A DNA stretch of 64,000 bases from Nyssa sinensis (taxonomy: Eukaryota > Streptophyta > Magnoliopsida > Cornales > Nyssaceae), in the NCBI GenBank assembly GCA_008638375.1, contig CM018035.1, positions 28,369,807 through 28,433,806 of the forward strand. The letters run 5' to 3'. The notes under the pieces were generated by a model that was given only the letters and a program-made list of their open reading frames with translations, did no database searches and had not been told where the DNA came from. The stretch's first letter is position 1, and the number at the start of each line of letters is the position of its first letter. The position numbers and the translations under genes were made by a program. Of this stretch, positions 34,136 to 43,825 are shown piece after piece.

Positions 34136-35437
34136 TCTTTTCAGCCAGGATCCAGCATTGAGGAAGCATCAGTTGCTCAAATTAATGAACAGACCCAGAG
34201 CTGGATGACCCCAATCCTCCAGTATCTAAAATCCGGGCTCCTCCCAGAGGATAAAAACAAAGCCAGGAGAATCCGAATCAGAGCGGCTCGGTACCTGATC
34301 CTGAACAACAAACTTTACAGGAGGTCATACTCTCAACCTTTGTTAAAGTGTTTGGCTCCAGACGAGTCACAAAATGTTTTGGCTGAAATTCACGAGGGAA
34401 TTTGCGGAAATCACAATGGGGGCAGAACTATAGCCCACCGAGCTCTATCACAGGGCTACTACTGGCCCGGCATGCTGAAACAGGCTAAAGAATATGTTCG
34501 GAAGTGTGACAAATGTCAGAGATTCGCCTCGTACCAACACCAGCCTCAGCACGAGCTCATCCCGATTCCTAGTCCTTGGCCCTTTGCTCAATGGGGAATG
34601 GACATTGTGGGCCCGTTACCACGAGCACCTCCAAACAGGAAGTACCTCTTGGTGGCTATCGACTACTTCTCTAAATGGGCCGAAGCCGAGCCTTTAACGC
34701 ATATTACAGAAAAGGAAGTCGAAAGCTTCACCTGGAAGAACATTGTCTGCAGGTTTGGCATACCACGTGTAATTATCTCAGATAATGGGACACAATTTAC
34801 TGGTAAAGGCTTCAAGGCATTCTGCGAAAATCTCAACATCAGGCAGCACTTTGCCTCTCCAGGCCATCCACAAGCAAATGGGCAGGCAGAGGTCACCAAC
34901 CGAACAATCCTTGATGGGTTAAAGAAAAGGTTGGAACAAGCCAAAGGGAAGTGGGCAGAAGAGCTCCCAGGAGTCCTTTGGGCCTACCGTACAACCAGAA
35001 GAACTCCCACCTCTGAAACACCCTTCTCATTAGCCTATGGGACAGAAGCAGTAATTCTGGTTGAAATCGGTATGCCAACTCTGAGGACTGAGGTCTTTGA
35101 GCAAGAATCCAATGATCAGCAGCTGATGGAGAACTTGGATTTGCTCGAAGAAAGAAGGGATCAGGCCAGCATCAGGATGGAAGCCTACCAACAAAGAATG
35201 GTCAATAAATCCAGGATAGGACTCAAGACAGTCAGCTTTCAAGTTGGAGACTTCGTCTTAAGAAGAGTCTTTCAGAACACCAAGGATCCCACCATGGGAA
35301 AGTTGTCACCAAATTGGTAAGGCCCCTACAAAGTAACGAAGGTCGTTCGACCTACCACTTACTGGCTTGAAGACACGACTGGGAAACCTGTTCCTAGGCC
35401 ATGGAACGTAGAACACTTGCGGAAGTATTATCAATGA
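34136..35437 (+). pseudogene. Integrase of the Tat/Retand element
   Basis: A long open frame holds the HHCC zinc domain (H in EIHEG, H in GNHNGG, then KCDKCQRF, ~34387-34520). The catalytic core follows with MDIVGPLP (Asp, ~34600), IISDNGTQF (Asp, ~34770) and NGQAEVTNR (Glu, ~34878), then the C-terminal domain (VGDFVLRRVF). The frame stops with TAA at 35318-35320, just before GPYKVTKV. The true C-terminus PWNVEHLRKYYQ ends at 35435-35437, so the stop removes ~38 residues. No chromodomain is seen. The catalytic triad is complete. Confidence 0.92.
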
Positions 35438-35469
35438 AGATTTTTTTTCCTTTTACTTCCTTAAAACTG

Positions 35470-36345
35470 TTCATCTATTAATGCACAGGCCTCCAGAGCC
35501 TGGTCCATCTATTAATGCACAAGTCTTATGACTTGGTCCATTTATTAATGCACAGGCCTCCAGAGCCTGGTCCATCTATTAATGCACAAGTCTTATGACT
35601 TGGTCCATCTATTAATGCACAGGCCTTCAGAGCCTAGTCCATCTATTAATGCACAAGTCTTATGACTTGGTCCATCTATTAATGCACAAGTCTTATGACT
35701 TGGTCCATCTATTAATGCACAGGCCTCTAGAGCCTGGTCCATCTATTAATGCACAGGCCTCCAGAGCCTGGTCCATCTATTAATGCACAAGTCTTATGAC
35801 TTGGTCCATATGTTAATGCACAGGCCTCCAGAGCCTGGTCCATATATTAGTGCACAGGCCTTCAGAGCCTGGTCCATCTATTAATGCACAGGCCTCCAGA
35901 GCCTGGTCCATCTATTAATGCACAGGCCTCCAGAGCCTGGTCCATCTATTAATGCACAAGTCTTATGACTTGGTCCATATGTTAATGCACAGGCCTCCAG
36001 AGCCTGGTCCATATATTAGTGCACAGGCCTTCAGAGCCTGGTCCATCTATTAATGCACAAGTCTTATGACTTGGTCCATCTATTAATGCACAGGCCTCCA
36101 GAGCCTGGTCCATCTATTAATGCACAGGCCTCCAGAGCCTGGTCCATCTATTAATGCAGAAGTCTTATGACTTGGTCCATATGTTAATGCACAAGCCTCC
36201 AGAGCCTGGTCCATATAGTAGTGCACAGGCCTTCAGAGCCTGGTCCATCTATTAATGCACAAGTCTTATGACTTGGTCCATCTATTAATGCACAGGCCTC
36301 CAGAGCCTGGTCTATCTATTAATGCACAGGCCTTCAGAGCATGGA
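35470..36345 (+). repeat. 26-unit hairpin minisatellite (33-34 bp units)
   Basis: The array consists of 26 units of the form TCCATCTATTAATGCA plus a short stem-loop. There are two unit types: G-type with CAGGCCTCCAGAGCCTGG (17 copies) and A-type with CAAGTCTTATGACTTGG (9 copies). Each is an inverted repeat. The order is G A G A G A A G G A G G G G A G G A G G A G G A G G. A five-unit block (G, G, A, G with ATGTT, G with ATATTAG) occurs three times, as units 8-12, 13-17 and 19-23. It lies between the integrase and the antisense gene. Confidence 0.95.
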
Positions 36346-36684
36346 CCATCTTCAACTAGCGGATTCTGTGATCCAGTCTATCCAAAGGCAGAAGTTTCGA
36401 GCACCTGTCAACTAAAGTTTACTAGAACGGAATACCTCGGATCTGACACTTACATTATTTGACTTATCTATCAAACAAACCAGCACCATGGTTTCAACCA
36501 AAGGTGAAGTACTTCGATTCTGGCATTTTTCTAAGTTTTTGATTTATTTTCAGAACAATCGGCAACGCATTAGAAGGTGCTTAAGTTTCAAAAGAGCACA
36601 TTCACAGAAAATACCAGATCTGAGAAGAAGAAATTCAACTTTATTAATAACTCAAAAAGATTTACATCTGTACCAAGACACTAC

Positions 36685-36768
36685 TACAGAAGCTATTACA
36701 GAAGCTACTACAGAAGCTATTACAGAAGCTACTACAGAAGCTATTACAGAAGCTATTACAGAAGCTAC
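36685..36768 (+). repeat. 12-bp tandem repeat, 7 units
   Basis: Seven units of TACAGAAGCTAT or TACAGAAGCTAC. Because the unit is a multiple of 3 it gives short repetitive peptides in several frames, none of them convincing. Confidence 0.93.
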
Positions 36769-37208
36769 ACTTGGCAACATAATGGCTCTTCTCCTGGGAT
36801 GATAAAGGGGCACAAGATCCAAAACCTTCAAAACCGCCTTCATCGGCTCCATTTGAAAGGAAGGAACCCTGAACCCCAGTCTGCATCACGTAGTGCCCAG
36901 GCCATTTCATCATCACTATCACTGGTCCCATGACCAACCGATGATGAGGGCTCTGAGCCTCAGAAGACTTTTCGTTCTCCACCTTTGTAATCGGCATAAT
37001 GCCCCAGCCAATTGAAGCAAGGGTTCCTGCCAAGTCACAAAGGGGAGAAGGCGGCCCCCGTTCATCTCCCTCAGAGCAGTTGTCACTGCCAAGCTATAAG
37101 TAGGAGGAGGCAACCCACCTTCAATCTTCTTCTTCACACCATCTGTTTCACCCCAGCCACTTGGAGCAAGGGTCTCTGACAGGGCGTGAGGAAGAGGAGG
37201 CAACTCAC

Positions 37209-37404
37209 CTTCATCACCAGCGCTCCAGGCCTCGGTTGAATCAGGGAGGGACCACCACCAGTCGGAGAAATCTCGACTAGATATCAGAGGAAACAAGAAG
37301 ACTTGTGCCTCCTTCAATCCTTCCTTGGAGACTGAAAATAGGGGAGGGTTAACTTTTGGCCACAGTTTAATTATTCCTAACTCAGGCAAGGAATCATCCA
37401 TCAT
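37209..37404 (-). other. Candidate first exon of a second antisense transcript
   Basis: On the minus strand an open stretch of 65 codons starts MMDDSLPELGII at 37404 and ends at GATGAAG before GTGAGT (37203-37208), a consensus splice donor. It lies ~100 bp downstream of a minus-strand TATA-like element (~37504-37512) and of a block homologous to the antisense gene's promoter. Downstream on the same strand, degenerate repeats translate to GELPPLPHALSETLAPSGWG, GGLPPPTYSLAVT and similar. No acceptor was found, and no family is recognised. Confidence 0.3.
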
Positions 37405-37501
37405 CTCCGGACGAGTGGAAGAACTCCGGCAGCATATAAAAACCTCTCTTACAAACAATTCGGGGAGCAAAAGGGTTGAGCACAACCATATGCCCTCGTT
37501 T

Positions 37502-37655
37502 CCATATATATAGACACTGGAAGACCAAAGGCCACCCAGTTGAACCGTCACAACGATTAAGCGAAGTGCTAGCTTCGAAATCCCAAACGGCAGAGGTGCA
37601 ATAAATGGAGTATTAAACCACCTTCTCGGGAGAAACAAAAGGCAGGACCATACAC
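37502..37655 (-). promoter_or_regulatory. Second copy of the antisense promoter block
   Basis: TATATATA (~37504-37512), AATAAATG (37600), TTAAACC (37613) and AAAGGCA (~37638) are found in the same order and spacing as in the block at 40255-40390. The AATAAATG to TTAAACC distance is 13 bp in both copies. This suggests an old duplication of a minus-strand promoter. Confidence 0.5.
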
Positions 37656-38163
37656 ATAATACACAGGCTTTTAATCTTTCCCATGTATGTGACGTGACGG
37701 TTTCTCCATGTCATTGACACTTACAGGACCACGTGTACAACAGAGGTCCATCAACTATGACGTTTCTTGATTTCTAACAGATCTGGAGACAGAAGATCTG
37801 ATCAACCAAACTACAACCGCAAAGATATCCACTTATTATTATGTCCCCGAATTCAGAACGGTCAGCTTTGAAATACTTCAAAACAGAAGTCTCCAATTAC
37901 TGGCCTAAGGCAAGTAAAGAAGTTCGGAACACAGCTTCCTGCAGAAGAAAATCTGATCTGGTATACACTAAACTCCAGAGCAGGGTAACTTGCAACAATT
38001 ATTACCATCAACTACACGTTAAGGCACTACAGAGCTACATAACTCAAAGATACGCACGAATGTTACAGAGCAATATAACCAAAGAGGCGAGCATTAACCA
38101 AAAGACTGTTCCATTAAACAAATGTATGTCTCAAGTACATTGAAAAATAACAAAATATGGATC

Positions 38164-40080
38164 CTAAGCCTGATCAGTAGGAACAGGATCAACGACAGGA
38201 GAAGGTTCGGTAGGTACAGTATCAACCACCTCAGTCGGTACAACCACTTCCGTGGGATCGGCCGGGAGGACATCAGCCACTTTGTCCTGGTTGACCTCTG
38301 GAGGTTCAGACCCAGGCGGCACAATGGAGGAAACGTCTAGGTCAGGAAACTTGGCAAGAAGCCGAGAGCGGAAGTTATTAAACCCAAACGTAATCAAACG
38401 ATGGGCCATTCCTTCCAGCTTCGACCTCATCTCTTCCTCATTGTCCACCAATGCCTGCTCCACGGCTGCATCGAGCTGCCTACTGTGCTGGTACCGCAAG
38501 CCGTTCATCTCCACCTGCAACCTCCTCGCCCGCTCAACGGCAAGGTTCCTCTCCGATTCCATCACTATCAAGGAGTTCTGACACTCCTTCAACTTCTCCG
38601 CAGAATCGTGAGCCTCCGACCGAGCAGTACCCAACTGGAGTCCCAGTTCGTCCAGATTGGCCCTAAGTTGGTCGAGCTCCTCCACAGATGGAGAAACCTC
38701 CACCAAAGCAGAAAGGGTATGCAAGGTCTGCATAACACAAGGAAAACGACTCAAACACCAGTAGAAACGCTTAAAGGTAAGGAAAATATGGTCCTAACGA
38801 GCTCACCTTAACCTGAAGAGCGGTCAAGTCAGCAAGCAGCTTCCCAGACGCCTGAGGCTTAATTTTAACTGAGCTTTTGGCCCAGAACTCACTCAGAATC
38901 TTCTTGGCTCCCTGACCAGCAACGTTAGGAGCCACCGATGATGATGCCTCCTTACCCGCTCGACGAGACGGGATTGGAGGAACCACCGTGATAGGGACGG
39001 GAGCCTCTTCTTCCCTCTCAGCAGGCCCGGGAGAGGACGAAATCAGCCTCTGCTTCTTCGGAACGGGAAGGACCACTGGAGAAGAAGCCTCCCCCACCGC
39101 AGGCGGTGATGGCCCGGACTCCCACTGAGCCATCACATTATCAGCTATCTCCTCGACACTACCCCTGGCAGCCATTAATTTATCAGGGTTGACGATGGAA
39201 GAATGATCCCTAATGCTGGGCTTCAAAAGCTTCTTATACTGCTTCTAAATCACGGGAGAGAAATCTGGTCTCTTCCACGCACTCTTAACTGCAAAGCAAA
39301 CACAGAAATTGATCAGTTCAACAAATTGGCAAACAAAACAGAGTCAACGCAGCCACGGAAAAGTTAAACCTCACCCCTTGGCCCAGTGGTTCGAGGGAAT
39401 GTGGAAGGTTGACCCTCGAAGTTCTTGAATTCCCATCCTCCTTTAATAAAGAAGTACCACTTCTTCCAGGTCTTGTTGGAGGAGGGCACAGAAGTAAGGG
39501 GTCTGAACCCACTATCAAAAGACATGTAATAAAGGCCTTCTGCCTTTTGAAGTTTTAGATCCATATTGCTACGGATCAGGTCAAGGGACACCTTGACATT
39601 ATTCATATGCCCTAATACGATAAAGCTCAACAGATGTCTCCAACTGTTAAGGTTTAGGTCTGCGGGGCACAGATCAAACCAACAAAAGAATTGTTTTATT
39701 ATATCAGGAAAGGGGAGTGTAAGACCCAATTCAAACCAGGCCAGATAGGCACAGATTTCTCCATCTCTAACATCGCCTGGGCGATCTTGAGAATCTGGGA
39801 CCCTGAAAGCGACATTTTTGGGAAGTTTGAACTTCGCCCATAACTCCTTCAGCATACTTTCAGTAATTACACTCTCACCCTCTTCTCTGCGATCAGACCG
39901 ACCAGAGGTTTCGCCAGCCCTGTTCGAGGGATCATCAAAAGCATCGACAATCCTGACCCCCGGACTAGAGGGAGGAACTACCATTCTATTTTCATCAACA
40001 TTCACTAATTGCATTTGAGGATCAGTCTCAGAAGGACTTCCCAAACCAGAATGTGATTCTAAGCCAGACATGGCGAACAA
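38164..40080 (-). pseudogene. Three-exon antisense gene of the Tat/Retand element (one in-frame stop)
   Basis: The minus-strand exons are 40080-39375, 39288-38807 and 38727-38164. The donors are GTGAGG and GTGAGC; both acceptors are TGCAG. The exons join in one frame of 583 codons plus stop. Exon 1 (start MFAMSGLESHSGLG) holds a region (LKELWAKFKLPKNVAFRVPD, ICAYLAWFELGLTLPFPDII, LNSWRHLLSFIVLGHMN) that I assign to the putative gypsy-type transposon domain (PF04195). Exon 2 is disordered and proline/serine-rich. Exon 3 is a coiled coil (LDQLRANLDELGLQLGTARS onward) with an acidic, proline/valine-rich tail. A single TAG at 39245-39247 in exon 2 breaks the frame. Such antisense ORFs are known in Tat-lineage elements; their role is not established. 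A TATA box precedes the gene. Confidence 0.8.
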
Positions 40081-40256
40081 GAAAAAGAGATGAAACAGAC
40101 AAGAAGGGATGAAGAAGGGGACTAAAAGTCGAACCTGAGATCAAGAAAGGGTTACGAACACCGGAGATCCTCCAAAACTCCAAGATATGTCAAATGGCGA
40201 TCTGGTACTGTAGAAGTAAATGCAGAAGAAAGGTATGAAAGACCTTTCCCTCTCTC

Positions 40257-40262
40257 TATATA
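40257..40262 (-). promoter_or_regulatory. TATA box of the antisense gene
   Basis: The minus strand reads GCGTATATAGAGAG, ~175 bp upstream of the antisense ATG at 40080. The predicted transcription start is near 40225. Confidence 0.6.
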
Positions 40263-40444
40263 CGCATTCGAAATATGAGCCTTCCAAGACGAGCCGACAC
40301 AACGGTTGAAAGTAATGATGAGTTTTCGAGTATCGGCTGCGCAATAAATGACTCGTTAAACCGGCGTCTTGAGAAATGGGAAGGCAAAACGTATGACTCT
40401 TCACAAAGCCCTCAACCCTAGTTAAAACCCTAGCTTTTGACAAG

Positions 40445-40462
40445 GGCTCGGGGGGGAGTAGC
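40445..40462 (+). other. Polypurine tract of the Tat/Retand element
   Basis: GGCTCGGGGGGGAGTAGC lies directly before the 3' LTR start TGATATACC, the expected site for plus-strand priming. Confidence 0.85.
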
Positions 40463-41136
40463 TGATATACCATAAACAGACACACCAATCAGTTTGAGAC
40501 ACGTGTGCCTACCAGATTAACAAATCTCGATCCTACAGAGCTCATATATGTCGGTCATATAGAACAGCTATAAGCCTTCGGGGTATTCTCATATATATCT
40601 ATCATACAGAGCAGCCATAAGCCTTCGGAGCATTCTTATTTATATATCATTCAGAACCGATGAACTCGGTCATACAATACAGATGAAGCATTCAGGATAT
40701 TCTCATGTACATCGTCCAGACCTCCTGTTCTGGACAGTATTTATTCGACACTGCATATATGGTTTCCTTAACAGCCGTTAAGCGGGGAATAAGGAAACAG
40801 CCTTCAACACGGAAACTACTATCTATGGTTATCTCCATCTACGATTCAATGCTCCACAAGGTAACTGCAAATCTCTGATGATCAAATCCCGATATTCGTG
40901 GCGGCAAAACCTAATCAAAATTAGGAGAACCACGGCTTATATATTAAACCCTAAAGGTACGCTTTGGATTCTTATGCTCATTCTTTGACTTTCAATACAG
41001 TCTTTCAATTCCCTTACTTACTTAAGCATCGGAGCGGCTACCGCCGGAGCCAATCCGGTGGTCCTCTGATCATCTTTCTGAGTGTTCTACAGGTCACGGA
41101 GCCCTCACGTGTTGCGAGTCAAAAAGTGCAGCATCA
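40463..41136 (+). repeat. 3' LTR of the Tat/Retand element (674 bp)
   Basis: Same length and ends as the 5' LTR. The differences from it are at ~40560, ~40678, ~40936, ~40977 and ~41046, and all five are transitions. It is followed by the target duplication ACTAT at 41137. Confidence 0.96.
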
Positions 41137-41605
41137 ACTATAGTGTTAGTTCTGTGTTGTCAATAAAATTAGTAAAATGTCCTTATGATTTCATTACCAA
41201 GATTAGTCAACATGTATAATCTTCCACACTAACACTAATTAATTAGCATTAATACATATATTTATCCATTTTAAATTATTAAATACTATTAAAAAATTTT
41301 AAAATCATTATAATATGCATGATCCCCAGCTTATTGGGTCCTTTACATAATTTTACGAAAATGCTGACATTTTACTGACCTAATTAAATTAAGTTGTGAC
41401 TTAATTAATCATTTTAATTCCTTTTAATTAATTTTTTTCAACGTTCACATCTTTGGGTCTCACCACCATGTGGTTCTTGTTCCTTGGGTGAATACCAAAT
41501 TGCCCTTACCTTCCAATACTCAAGTTATTCACTAAATTTTGCCAAATTTTGATTAGCTTTACACATTAATCTAAATTAATCATCATTTAGGGTCTTTATA
41601 GCTTA
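41137..41605. other. Continuation of the pre-insertion sequence
   Basis: AT-rich, with no coding signal. It carries on the sequence interrupted at 29078. Confidence 0.5.
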
Positions 41606-41878
41606 AGGGGCAAGAACTTGAATAAAGATTATGTTAGTTGCTTTGATTTGGTTAATGGGTATGAGAACTAGAGGTATGCGAATGATAGAGACAAGAGTGA
41701 TTTTCTTATTTATGATTTAGCTCTAGGAATTGGTGGAATTAGAGTTGGGTTTGATATCAATGGTGCTTTAGGTGCCTTCACTGCTAGAATGGCAGAGTGG
41801 AATATTATTGTAGTCATAGATACTTTGAATGTTGATGCACCATTTAATGAATACATCACTGTAAAAGGGCTTTGAGTT
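41606..41878 (+). pseudogene. Fragment of a plant SAM-dependent methyltransferase-like gene
   Basis: One frame reads KNLNKDYVSCFDLVNGYEN, a TAG, then RYANDRDKSDFLIYDLALG, then GGIRVGFDINGALGAFTARM and VVIDTLNVDAPFNEYI, ending in TGA after VKGL. From memory this resembles the plant family of uncharacterised methyltransferase-like proteins with IRIGFDIGGGxGTFAARM and LNVDAPFNEFIA motifs, which form the SAM-binding core. The GGGxG loop is read NGALG here, so binding would be lost. Only ~85-90 residues remain; the rest of the core and the C-terminal part are not visible. It is a truncated, broken copy, perhaps carried by a mobile element. Confidence 0.55.
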
Positions 41879-41999
41879 TAGAACATAAATTCTCATTTCT
41901 GCCACGTACAAAGATCAAGAATGGAGGTCATGAAGGGGCCATGGTGTTGTATTTGTAGCTTTGATTGTAGGTATTTCAAAGACAAAGACCTTGTGTCCA

Positions 42000-42953
42000 T
42001 CAACCTTAATATTAGTTATTTATTTATTTATTTCTCTGGGTCTAAAGTTAGTCAATCATATTAATGATTAATGCGGGATTGTTTGAGCGAGTCAACCAAT
42101 TGGTTAGAATCTTGCATCCAAAGCTTTGAGTGAGTCCACCTATCCCAACATTAACCACAATATTAATAGGATGCAATCATGCGAACCAAGGGATTTGATT
42201 ATGTTGATAACTTTATAAATACAGAACTTCTAAATCATTCTAAACAGAGAGTTCAGAATTTTTGTTACATTTAAAACAGCAACTGCGAGTGATATTTCTA
42301 GAGTGTGCATTGTTACAATTGTTCTCTAGTTCCATTTATCCCAATTGTTATCCATTTGGTTTCAGTTGTTCTTGGCTGATTCCAATTGTACCAATTGTTT
42401 TCCACTCGGTTTCAATTGTTCTTCAATGACCACTGTTCTTCAAAAACTACTATTACAGTATGTTGTTCTCAAGACCTTCATTGTATGAGTGCATGTAAGT
42501 GGAGATGAAGCTATTGAATCCTGGAGGGTAGATTGCTGAGACCTTTTATACAGAGATACCATCTCAGAGGGGCAGAAACTACTCTTAAGGATAGTGTCTT
42601 GCACACGCCTCAGCTTGATAAGTTCTTTCCTCTTTGTATTTTGTGATTTTGCAGCATCTCTTACACTATTGTTTCAACAATCTTAAGAGTAGTTCTTATA
42701 ATAGATGCTACAATATTGACTGCCACCAATACCCTTGAATTGAGTCCACTAGAATTGAGCCATTTAATGGCACAAACTTCAAAGGTTGGCAGACTATTAG
42801 TCTTAGATATTACAAAGGTTAAATTTGTTCTAACCAAACCTAAATCCATCAATATCATCTTGAAGTATCTGAACTTACCAATAAACAAATACAACTTCCT
42901 AAATCTTTTATATATCACTGGTAACTTGGATATCACTCTTTTATATGTATCTA
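42000..42953 (+). mobile_element. Copia relic: probable LTR remnant and start of gag
   Basis: At ~42754-42800 the plus strand reads EPFNGTNFKGWQT and, after a frameshift, LDITKVKFVLTKPKS (~42801 onward). This fits the opening of a plant copia gag (FNGTNFKRW..., then ...VLTEPKP). The preceding ~600 bp have CCAATTGT/TTCAATTGTTCTT-type repeats (42315-42425) and a TTTCAACA near 42680, compatible with an LTR. It is truncated at 42953 by the next LTR. Confidence 0.4.
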
Positions 42954-43825
42954 TGTCATGCCCTGAATTTTCACAAACTCGAGGAGTGAGTGAAATGAAA
43001 TGGGAAACGTAAATAGAAGGTCATTAAGGTGGGTTAATTGATTATTCATTCATTTCCCCAAGTTTTTCCAAAATTTAAAATGAAGACTTGCTAAATGACT
43101 TAACCAAAATAGTTTCCTAATGTCACTCAAACGTCCCTCCCAATTTATGTTCAAAATAGTTTAAGTCATGTTAAAAAATGGCTCCCAAAATGGCCCCAAG
43201 GTCTCTCTAAACATGCCTTGAAATAATGGCCCAAATGGGCCCCAAATGCCCTAGGACATAGGCCAAGAATGGTTCAAGAAGTTCACCAAAAATCTTTAAG
43301 GAAGTGACCAAATATGGCCCATGAGAGTGGCCAAACATAACTCAATAGGGGGGCCAAACATGGCCTAAAAAGGTGACCAAAAATAGCCCAAGAGGGTGGC
43401 CAAACATGGCCCAATATGGTGCCCAAACATGGTCCAAAAAGGTACCCAAACATGGCTCAAAAGGGTGGCCAAAAGGGGTAGGTGTCAGGGGGTGCAGTAG
43501 GCTGTCTCACATGGGGCAACAGTGGCATAGGGCACGTGTGCGCAGGGCATGGCTGGGGCGTGCAGGGTTGCGTGGGGCTGGGCTGGTCTGTTTAACTAAG
43601 GCAGATTTTTTCATTTTCCTGTAGAAACATTGTAGCAACTACAGATGAATTTCTCTATTTCCCTAATTTTTTTCCAAGTTTTGAAGGCCACTTTTTCCCC
43701 ATTGTTAGCCCATTTCTTCAAGGTTTTTAACCCCCCATTTTTGACACCTTTCCCACCTATTTAAAGGGTATTTTACACACCTAACAAATTCTTTAATTTT
43801 TTCAAAATTTCAACATAGCCCCCTT
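42954..43825 (-). mobile_element. Family A LTR copy 3, left part
   Basis: It starts TGTCATGCCCTGAATTTTC at 42954 and is collinear with copies 1 and 2, including the 23-bp minisatellite (~43310-43475). It is interrupted at 43825 by the family B solo LTR. The right part resumes at 47395. Confidence 0.85.

Larger units (their letters stand above)
29079..41136 (+). mobile_element. Complete 12,058-bp Tat/Retand-type Ty3/gypsy element, TSD ACTAT
   Basis: Two 674-bp LTRs (29079-29752 and 40463-41136) flank gag, a broken pol with both a gypsy RNase H and a second archaeal-type RNase H, a hairpin minisatellite and an antisense gene. The 5-bp target duplication ACTAT is perfect (29074-29078 and 41137-41141). 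The LTRs differ at 5 of 674 positions, all transitions, so the insertion is recent. The second RNase H and the antisense gene with a putative-gypsy domain before the 3' LTR point to the Tat lineage (Retand group). Confidence 0.95.

Noticed and set aside
35470..36345. CRISPR-like array
   Set aside because: Units of 33-34 bp have no unique spacers, sit inside a retrotransposon, and the organism is a plant. It is a minisatellite.
36488..37033. Repetitive TEAITEAT / YRSYYRSY frames and the opposite-strand frame
   Set aside because: Products of the 12-bp tandem repeat, open in several frames because the unit is a multiple of three.
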